A stretch of DNA of 64,000 nucleotides from an uncultured Acetatifactor sp. (lineage in GTDB: Bacteria; Bacillota; Clostridia; Lachnospirales; Lachnospiraceae), in the NCBI GenBank assembly GCA_910585015.1, contig CAJUCT010000021.1:1-64000 (forward strand), in the 5' to 3' direction. Position 1 is the first letter of the stretch. Each line of letters begins with the position of its first letter. The notes under the pieces were generated by a model, which saw only the letters and a list, made by a program, of their open reading frames with translations, was not told where the DNA came from and did not search any database. Positions 55,417 through 62,108 of this stretch are shown here, one piece after another. The position numbers were made by a program, and so were the translations under genes.

Positions 55417-57954
55417 ATGGTGGGCAAAAGGCCAGGGGTCAGCTGGCAGAAAAGCCAGAATGCCGGAAAATCACAGAGGCGGCTGTCAGGACGGATCCTG
55501 ACATTGTATATTCTATATGCGGCAGTGCTGAGTATGCTGCATTTTTTTGCTGTGCTCCGGATGGCCCAGGATCGGTTCGGTCTGTTGTCTCAGGCGGAAA
55601 GGCAGGGCTGTCTTTTGGTGGCGGTGCTGGCCGTACCGGTGACTCTTGTCTGGAATGAGTTGTTGCATAATCTGGGAAAGTTCAGGCTGCGTCTGGCAGG
55701 CAATCTGGTGCTGCTGTCGGCAGCCCTGCTGGGTCTTTGGTACCATTACCGGGATCAGGCGGAGGAATTGACCCGGGGATTCTATGGGCTGGGACAGCGT
55801 TATCTGGATGCCTGGAACCGCTATTTCCTGACTTCTCTGCGGATAGATCAGGCGCTCCAGGGAAGCGAAGCCCAGGAGCAGCTGGCCTGGGCGCTGCTGC
55901 TTACCGTGGCGATGGTTTTTTTGCAGACATGCTCCGCGCTGCTGCGGAAAAGAACTGTGCTTCTCCTTTTGCCAGCGGCCGTGTTGACGGCGGAAATGGC
56001 GGTAGGGCTGACTCCGGAGTGGCCGGGCATGGCCTGTATGTTTGCCGCGGGCGTGTTGGGGCTGCACTTGGACTGTAACAGAGAATTCCAGCCGGTTCCG
56101 GCGCTGGTGCTGGCAGGGCTGTTGGTTCTGCTGATGCCATTGACTGCCGCGGTGCTGAAGGAGCCGGCTTCCCGGATAAGCCTGACCCATGACCGGCTGC
56201 AGGCTTTTCAGCACCGGGTGGAGCAGGAGATTCGGGATTATGACTGGCAGGCCCTGCTGACACTCCGCAGGGACGGTCGGCTGGACAACAAGAAGCCCGA
56301 ATATACCCACCGGGAGGTGATGACTGTTACAGTCAGTGAATTGCCGGCCGATAATCTGTATCTCAGGGGCTATTATGGAGCGGAATATCAGAAAGGAGCC
56401 TGGGATGCAGGGAAGAAGGACTTTGACAGGGCCTGCCGCCGGTATGGCATAGGCGGCGAGGAGGCCGCCGGACTGCTGGCCGGATTAAGCAGTTTGGACC
56501 AGGCTTCCGCCTCCGCGTTCAAAGTGCGGTATGAACTGGAATATACGGGGCAGCGCAGCAGCCTGGCCTATCTGCCCTATGGGGCGGATCTGGAGACAGC
56601 GCAGGGGCATTGTCAGGTCAGCGGGGATTATCTGGCAGAGAAGGCCAGGGGTCTTAAAAACCTGACTTTTGAGGGATACGCTCCCGGCAGTCTGGTTTTG
56701 AACGATATGAGGGTATGGAACTCGGAGGTTCAAAACTTTTATACGTGGTATAATGAGTACGTGATGGAGCATTATCTGGCGGTTCCCGGGGAACTGCAGG
56801 AAGTGACCGAACTAGTCAATTTGATTGTGCAGTCCGACGCATGCCGAAAAGCCCGGGAGGGATTGAAAGAGGAAGATGTGGCCGGGCGGAATTTGGCCCG
56901 GCGGCTGCTGGGCAATCTGGTGGCGCAGGAATTGCAAAGCCGTACACGTTACAATATAGATCCCGGCAGTCTACCCAGAGGCGTGGACCCGGTGGAGTAT
57001 TTTCTGGGGGAAAATAAGCAAGGCTACTGTATGCATTTCGCCACTGCCGGAGCGCTGATACTGCGGCAGTTGGGAGTGCCGGCCAGGTTTGTGTCCGGGT
57101 ATGTGGCGACACCGGACCAGTTCCTGCGGACTTCGAGGGGCTACAGGGCCAGTGTGAAGGACGATGCCGCTCATGCCTGGGTGGAGATCTGGTTGGAGCA
57201 GGTGGGCTGGATACCGGTGGAAATGACGCCGGGCTACGGGGAGACGGGGACAGTCCTGACAGCCCAGGAGCGGCAGGAAATGGTTCTGCCGTCTAAAGAA
57301 CAGGAGCCTTCCCAGAGCGTGGAACGGCAGGAGACGGAGGCAACGCCGCTTCCTACCGCCGCGCCGCAGAATCCGTCCCAGGAAAGGGAAGGCAGGACGG
57401 ACATTCCGGGAAGGACGGATTCAGGGATTTTGGCTGTAGGTTCTGGAAGCCCGGGCCATCCCGGCGAGCCGGATGCGCCAGAGGGATGGGGCTTTGCGGG
57501 GGAAGGCGGCTGGGCAGTTTTTGGTCAGAACGGCAGTCTGCAGGTGAGCCATGCGGTCTTGGCGCTGTTGGGTATCCTGGCGGCAGTTGGCCTGGTGTGG
57601 CGGACGGTCCTTTGGCTGCTGCGGCGCAGATCTGCCTGGTGGGAGAAAGTCAGGGCGGACATAGAGAGCGGCAGCACCAGGAGTGCCGTGAAGGTCATTA
57701 ACCGGAGATTGTATAAACGTTTGAGGCAAAGAAGGGCGGGCCTGCTGGCTTTGGGGTCGGATCAGGAGTATCTGAACGCTTTGCGGCAGCAGTTTCCCCG
57801 GATTGGGCAGGAGGACTGGGACAGGTATCTGGAAGTGGTCAGAAAGGCAGTGTATTCCCGGGAGGAGATCAGTCCGGAGCAGGCGAGAGAATGTTATGCG
57901 CTGCTGAGACGCACGGGGGCAAAAGAGAGGAGATTTTCACATAAGAAGGGGTAA
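55417..57954 (+). CDS. Membrane transglutaminase-like protein (TgpA type)
   Basis: Five or more N-terminal membrane helices (to about 245) precede an extracytoplasmic transglutaminase-like domain with C538 (QGYCMHFATAGA) and H586 (DDAAHAWVEIW). The third position reads VEMTPG, Glu instead of the usual Asp. A Pro/Glu/Ser-rich linker, another membrane helix (about 710-730) and a cytoplasmic DUF4129-like tail follow. It starts 10 bp after the DUF58 gene and completes the MoxR-DUF58-TgpA operon. Confidence 0.87.
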   Translation: MVGKRPGVSWQKSQNAGKSQRRLSGRILTLYILYAAVLSMLHFFAVLRMAQDRFGLLSQAERQGCLLVAVLAVPVTLVWNELLHNLGKFRLRLAGNLVLLSAALLGLWYHYRDQAEELTRGFYGLGQRYLDAWNRYFLTSLRIDQALQGSEAQEQLAWALLLTVAMVFLQTCSALLRKRTVLLLLPAAVLTAEMAVGLTPEWPGMACMFAAGVLGLHLDCNREFQPVPALVLAGLLVLLMPLTAAVLKEPASRISLTHDRLQAFQHRVEQEIRDYDWQALLTLRRDGRLDNKKPEYTHREVMTVTVSELPADNLYLRGYYGAEYQKGAWDAGKKDFDRACRRYGIGGEEAAGLLAGLSSLDQASASAFKVRYELEYTGQRSSLAYLPYGADLETAQGHCQVSGDYLAEKARGLKNLTFEGYAPGSLVLNDMRVWNSEVQNFYTWYNEYVMEHYLAVPGELQEVTELVNLIVQSDACRKAREGLKEEDVAGRNLARRLLGNLVAQELQSRTRYNIDPGSLPRGVDPVEYFLGENKQGYCMHFATAGALILRQLGVPARFVSGYVATPDQFLRTSRGYRASVKDDAAHAWVEIWLEQVGWIPVEMTPGYGETGTVLTAQERQEMVLPSKEQEPSQSVERQETEATPLPTAAPQNPSQEREGRTDIPGRTDSGILAVGSGSPGHPGEPDAPEGWGFAGEGGWAVFGQNGSLQVSHAVLALLGILAAVGLVWRTVLWLLRRRSAWWEKVRADIESGSTRSAVKVINRRLYKRLRQRRAGLLALGSDQEYLNALRQQFPRIGQEDWDRYLEVVRKAVYSREEISPEQARECYALLRRTGAKERRFSHKKG

Positions 57955-58022
57955 TAAGTGGAAGAATAAAGAAAACACGGCGCCCGAAAATGATGATTGG
58001 ATGGGGGAAATGAAGAACTTAT

Positions 58023-58086
58023 ACTACATAATGCCAGAATTTACCGTACTTCATTGGTTAAACGTATATGGCTGGCGTTATGTAGT
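58023..58086. repeat. Inverted repeat with 15-bp arms
   Basis: ACTACATAATGCCAG (58023-58037) and CTGGCGTTATGTAGT (58072-58086) match at 14 of 15 positions, separated by 34 nt. No T tract follows, so it is not a simple terminator. It lies between the transglutaminase and carboxypeptidase genes. Confidence 0.6.
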
Positions 58087-58137
58087 CAGGTTATTCGGAA
58101 ATTTTAACTGTTAGGCAGTATAATTTAGGAGGAAACC

Positions 58138-59448
58138 TTGAGTAATCGGGAAAGAAATGAAAAGATAACGGATAACAGAGAGATTACAGATATGGAGGAA
58201 ACTCCAAAGGGCGAGGATTTTCAGGTTCATGAGGACATGGAGGAGTTGGAGCGGCAGCGGAGGCAGCTCAGAAGAGAGCGTATTGCGGTCATGCGCCAGA
58301 AGAAGCGGCGGCAGGAACTGCTCCGCAGCTGGTCCCTGCTGATCACCGCCGGGGTGATCGTACTGGTGATGGCAGCATGGGGGGTGATCCGGCTGGCGGC
58401 GGGCCATGGCCCGGAGTACGGGGAGGGGGCCGGCGGTGAAAGTCAGGAAATCAGTCAGTCTTTTGCAAGGCTGGGGAAGGGCAGACAGTATATGCAATCT
58501 GAGGAGAAACCCCCGCCGGAAGGAAATCCAGCGGACAGAAATCCTATAGGAGAAAGTTTCCCGGAAAAGGGTTCTCCGCAGGAACCACAGGAGGAACTGC
58601 CCGAGGAGGAGTTCTTTGACTTTGCCCCCCATACCACGGAATATACGGTGGGTTTTCCGGAGGCGGGAAGGGGCGTATACAGCACCAACGGCATATTGAT
58701 AGATGTGGAGAAGGAGGAAATCCTGGCCTGCCGGGAGCCTTACCAGCGTATCAACCCTGCGTCCATGACCAAGATTCTCACTCTGCTGGTGGCTGCGGAG
58801 CATGTGGAGGATTTGCAGGATACCTTTACCATGACCATTGAGATCACAGACTACACATATCTGCATGGCTGTAGCGTAGCGGGTTTTGGTGTGGGGGAGG
58901 TGGTGACTGTGGAGGAGTTGATGTACGGCACAATATTGCCTTCCGGCGCAGATGCGGCCATGGCGCTGGCGGAGTATGTGGCGGGATCCCAAGAGGCTTT
59001 TGTGGAGATGATGAATCAGAAGCTGGAGCAGCTGGGAAGGTCTGACAGCGCCCACTTTACTAACTGTGTGGGACTGTATGACGAGAATCACTATTGCACG
59101 GTATATGATATGGCTTTGATTCTTAAGGCGGCTACGGACAATGAACTGTGCCGCCGGATCATGTCGGCCCGCCGATATACCACTACCATTGCCACCCAGG
59201 AGCAGCCGGAGGGGATTACGCTCTCCAACTTGTTCCTGCGGCGCATCGAGGACAAGGACACCCACGGGGAGGTGCTGTGCGCCAAGACGGGCTTTGTGGA
59301 TCAGTCCGGCAGCTGTGCGGCCAGCCTGGCTGCGGACTATGAGGGGCGGGAGTACATCTGCGTCACCACCGGCTCCATCAGCAGCTGGGCATGCATCTAT
59401 GACCATGTGGAAATATATCAGGCGTTTTTGCCTGCGGCACAGGAGTAA
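58138..59448 (+). CDS. D-alanyl-D-alanine carboxypeptidase (DacA/DacF-like PBP)
   Basis: A cytoplasmic charged N-terminus (about 60 residues) and one membrane helix (about 62-82) lead to an S11-type penicillin-binding domain. Active-site motifs are S209-x-x-K (NPASMTKI), and K383-T-G (AKTGFVDQSG). The second motif reads SGA at 269-271, with Ala where Asn is usual. It trims pentapeptide side chains of peptidoglycan. The start is TTG 58138 behind AGGAGG; the next ATG is 58192. Confidence 0.87.
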   Translation: MSNRERNEKITDNREITDMEETPKGEDFQVHEDMEELERQRRQLRRERIAVMRQKKRRQELLRSWSLLITAGVIVLVMAAWGVIRLAAGHGPEYGEGAGGESQEISQSFARLGKGRQYMQSEEKPPPEGNPADRNPIGESFPEKGSPQEPQEELPEEEFFDFAPHTTEYTVGFPEAGRGVYSTNGILIDVEKEEILACREPYQRINPASMTKILTLLVAAEHVEDLQDTFTMTIEITDYTYLHGCSVAGFGVGEVVTVEELMYGTILPSGADAAMALAEYVAGSQEAFVEMMNQKLEQLGRSDSAHFTNCVGLYDENHYCTVYDMALILKAATDNELCRRIMSARRYTTTIATQEQPEGITLSNLFLRRIEDKDTHGEVLCAKTGFVDQSGSCAASLAADYEGREYICVTTGSISSWACIYDHVEIYQAFLPAAQE

Positions 59449-59494
59449 AAAGAGTTGATAGGAGGGTCCGGCGGGGAGGCCGGAGAGTGGAACC

Positions 59495-60394
59495 ATGCAT
59501 CATGAATTGGAACAACAGAGGCGGCTGCGTATCAGGCAGCTGAAACAGTGGAAAAAGGTACTGTTAGAGTATGTGATCATCACAGTGGCAACACTGCTGT
59601 TGGTGGCAGGAGTGCATTTTTTTAAATTCCCCAATCATTTTTCTTTCGGAGGAGTAACCGGCGTGGCGGTGGTGCTGGGGGAGGTGCTGAATTATTCGGC
59701 GGCTACCTACACCTTTATTATCAACATGGCGCTGCTGGTCTTCGGTTTTATCTTTCTGGGAAAAGACTTTGGTATAAAGACTGTCTATGTCAGCGTATTG
59801 ACTTCCGTGGGCCTGTCGGTCATGGAAAAGTGGTTTCCGCTGACGGCTCCCCTGACGGAGCAGCCGGTGCTGGAACTGATCTTTGCCATCTTTCTTCCGG
59901 CGCTGAGCGCGGCGATCTTGTTCAACATCGGAGCGTCGGGCGGCGGGACGGACATTCTGGCTATGATCCTGAAGAAATATACCTCTTTTTCTATCAGTGC
60001 GGCTTTATTCCTGGTGGACTTTGTCATTGTGCTGGCCTCCTGCTTTGTGTTTGATATTCAGACGGGACTTTTTTCACTGACAGGACTGCTGGCCAAGTCA
60101 CTGGTCATTGATAATGTGATTGAGAGCATCAACCTGTGCAAGGCATTTATGATTGTCTGTGATGACCCGGAGCCGCTTTGTCGCTATATCTGTGAGGAGT
60201 TGGGGCGCAGCGCCACCATTTACCGGGCGCAAGGGGCCTATTCCCACCATGCGAAAACAATGATACTGACTGTGACCAAGCGTGGCCAGGCGGTGCAGCT
60301 GCGCAATTATGTGCGCCGCACACAGCCGGATTCTTTCATTACCATATTTAACTCCAGTGAAATCATCGGAAAGGGCTTCAGGGGGCTGAATTAG
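59495..60394 (+). CDS. YitT-family membrane protein (DUF161/DUF2179)
   Basis: The protein has six predicted membrane helices with the family signatures FKFPNHFSFGGVTGVAVVLG and NIGASGGGTDILAMIL. A C-terminal DUF2179 domain (LGRSATIYRAQGAYSHH, then TVTKRGQAVQLRNYVR) is probably cytoplasmic. The function of the family is unclear; a transporter role is suspected. It lies 46 bp after the carboxypeptidase gene and is likely co-transcribed. Confidence 0.9.
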   Translation: MHHELEQQRRLRIRQLKQWKKVLLEYVIITVATLLLVAGVHFFKFPNHFSFGGVTGVAVVLGEVLNYSAATYTFIINMALLVFGFIFLGKDFGIKTVYVSVLTSVGLSVMEKWFPLTAPLTEQPVLELIFAIFLPALSAAILFNIGASGGGTDILAMILKKYTSFSISAALFLVDFVIVLASCFVFDIQTGLFSLTGLLAKSLVIDNVIESINLCKAFMIVCDDPEPLCRYICEELGRSATIYRAQGAYSHHAKTMILTVTKRGQAVQLRNYVRRTQPDSFITIFNSSEIIGKGFRGLN

Positions 60395-60477
60395 TGTGAG
60401 TTATACTATAGAAAAAAAACAGTGTATATGTTATACTGTGGGATACAAAACTGCGGAACAATCATAGGAGGTAACAG

Positions 60478-60921
60478 ATGGGAGACACACACAAGAAGGG
60501 GCTGAATGCGGATCTGGTATGGAATGACTTGGAGAATTGCTGCAGGAGCGAGGCTCTATGCGGCCGGTGTCAGGGAGAGTCCTGTACCATAGGCTTTGCC
60601 AGGCAGTGCATCAAAGAGTATCAGCGGGAGCCTAAGAAGGAAGTTCCAGGGGGCACAGAGCGTATTCCCACCATGGATTTCAAGGTATTTGAGGAAGAGG
60701 AGCTGGAAAAGGCGATTGCGCATATCCTGAGAGAATGCAAGGACTGCAAGGAAGATCACACGGAGAACTGCATCATCAATGTGGTTCGAAACTGCTACGA
60801 GGTGGGATTGCTGGGGGATGTACACCCCTATGAGGGAAGTGCGCTTCAGTACTTGATGTTCCTCAAAGCGAACTTTCCCGACAAAGCGGCGCGGATTGCA
60901 GAGCTTTATATGAGCAATTAA
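60478..60921 (+). CDS. Cysteine-rich protein with duplicated Cys4 unit
   Basis: The 147-residue protein is not one I recognise. It has two similar cysteine blocks: C-x2-C-x4-C-x7-C (CGRCQGESCTIGFARQC) and C-x2-C-x7-C-x7-C (CKDCKEDHTENC, then IINVVRNC), joined by an acidic helix. The spacing suggests two metal or Fe-S sites from an internal duplication. The C-terminal 40 residues look helical. TAGGAGG precedes the ATG. A promoter region with ACAGT...ACTGT dyad symmetry (about 60410-60440) lies upstream. Confidence 0.65.
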   Translation: MGDTHKKGLNADLVWNDLENCCRSEALCGRCQGESCTIGFARQCIKEYQREPKKEVPGGTERIPTMDFKVFEEEELEKAIAHILRECKDCKEDHTENCIINVVRNCYEVGLLGDVHPYEGSALQYLMFLKANFPDKAARIAELYMSN

Positions 60922-60961
60922 GCATCGGCTCTGGCTGAAATGGACACAGGATGCTGCCCGG

Positions 60962-61150
60962 TCAGATGACTTTTCGGATGACAGGCCCAAGGGAAAGACC
61001 CAGAGGGACGGCCACATATACCGCCACCACGGCATTGACGCCGGATACAACGGCTTTCTGAGAGAAAGTCAACAGCACCGCTTCCAGCGGCAGATTTAAC
61101 ACAAAATAGTGCTCCGCAATTTGTAATTTCAATAAATATGTTGTTGACAA
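60962..61150 (-). pseudogene. 3' remnant of a membrane protein gene
   Basis: The minus strand encodes about 60 residues ending in VVSGVNAVVAVYVAVPLGLS, then LGPVIRKVI, typical of the last helices of a small bacterial transporter, perhaps an ECF S component. The upstream part, with the start codon, is absent. The remnant now lies against the promoter of the HMA-ABC operon. Confidence 0.4.
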
Positions 61151-61240
61151 AAGCAGTGGGAAAGAAATATACTAAATGTAGTTAGCGACTACTAATGAGA
61201 GTGAGTCGTGTTTTTATGGAATGGGGTTAGCGAAAACTAA
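61144..61240 (+). promoter_or_regulatory. Promoter with two TTAG-N6-CTAA operator-like sites
   Basis: TTGACA (61144-61149), 18 bp and TATACT (61168-61173) form the promoter. Downstream, TTAGCGACTACTAA (61182-61195) and TTAGCGAAAACTAA (61227-61240) are two copies of one 14-bp site. They lie over the transcription start and leader, which suggests a repressor, perhaps of the MarR or a metal-responsive family. Confidence 0.55.
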
Positions 61241-61282
61241 TAAATATTAGAATGAGCAGGAGAGCGAAGAAAGGGGAGGACT

Positions 61283-61540
61283 ATGTTTCAGTATACGATA
61301 GGCGTGGAGGGGATGGCCTGCGGCATGTGTGAGGCCCATATAAACCAGGCGGTGAGGAATGCGTTCCAGGTGAAAAAAGTGACCAGTTCCCATACAAGGA
61401 GACAGACAGTCATCCTCACGGAGCAGGAGATTCCGGAGCAGGACTTGAAAAGCGTGGTGGCCGGGGCCGGCTATGAGGCGGTATCTATAAGCCGGGAACC
61501 TTATGGGAAGAAAAGGCTTTTTTCGGCATTCAGGAGGTGA
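61283..61540 (+). CDS. Small HMA-type heavy-metal-associated protein
   Basis: The 85-residue protein has the HMA ligand motif in GMACGMCEAHINQAV (M-x-C-x2-C) and a ferredoxin-like beta-alpha-beta layout. Such proteins bind copper or zinc. In related clostridia a small HMA gene often precedes two ABC half-transporter genes. GGGGAGG precedes the ATG. The next gene starts 7 bp after its stop. Confidence 0.85.
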   Translation: MFQYTIGVEGMACGMCEAHINQAVRNAFQVKKVTSSHTRRQTVILTEQEIPEQDLKSVVAGAGYEAVSISREPYGKKRLFSAFRR

Positions 61541-61547
61541 GTTACAT

Positions 61548-62108
61548 ATGATGATCAACAAAAGGCTGATCGGTACAGTCAGCCAAAGCAAAAAGTATGT
61601 GGCAGGAAACGTGGCGCTGCAGTGGTGTTCCCTGACTGCCAACATTATCATGATGACAGGCATCACGGGACTGCTGGCTTCGCTGTATGCGGGGACAGCG
61701 GATGAAAGCGGTATCCTGTCAGCGGCGGCAGTGGCAGTATTGGCCGTGGGGGTGCGCTTCGCCTGTACTGTGGGCGCGAGCCGCATGGGCTATCTATCCT
61801 CCAAGGCGGTAAAAAGGATATTGCGGGAAAAAATCTACCGAAAGCTTCTGCGCCTGGGCACTTCTTACAGGGAGCAGGTAAAGACCTCGGAGGTAGTGCA
61901 GGTGGCGGTGGAGGGCGTTGACCAGCTGAACTCCATCACTATTATGGATCTTATCGCTTACGGCGGGGCAGCGCTGGGCGTGATCATGGCGGTCACCCAG
62001 TTCCGGGCGGGAGACCTGTCCCTGGCGGGATGCCTGCTCATCATTCTGCTGGCGGCGGATTTCTTTATTCCCATGCGGCAGCTGGGGAGTTTTTTCACAT
62101 CGCCATGA
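61548..62108 (+). pseudogene. ABC transporter membrane domain, broken by -1 frame change
   Basis: From ATG 61548 (behind AGGAGGTGA) the frame encodes the first five or so helices of an ABC exporter membrane domain, ending FFIPMRQLGSFF. At the run of six T (62090-62095) the reading should continue as HIAMNGMAASDKIFRLLD, but that lies in the -1 frame; the zero frame stops at 62108. The heptamer T TTT TTC at 62090-62096 is a textbook slippery sequence, and CGCCAT/ATGGCG hairpin sequences follow at 62101-62119. This is either a one-base deletion, a sequencing error or programmed frameshifting. The zero-frame stop overlaps an ATG (ATGA), so reinitiation is also possible. Confidence 0.7.

Noticed and set aside
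58119..58124. TATAAT directly before the carboxypeptidase start
   Set aside because: A transcript from this box would begin within the ribosome binding site, and no -35 is present at the right distance.
58111..59496. Minus-strand open frame of 461 codons opposite the carboxypeptidase gene; similar frames at 9367-10623, 39379-40689 and 51862-53139
   Set aside because: All lie exactly opposite genes with clear motifs and show composition typical of antisense frames.
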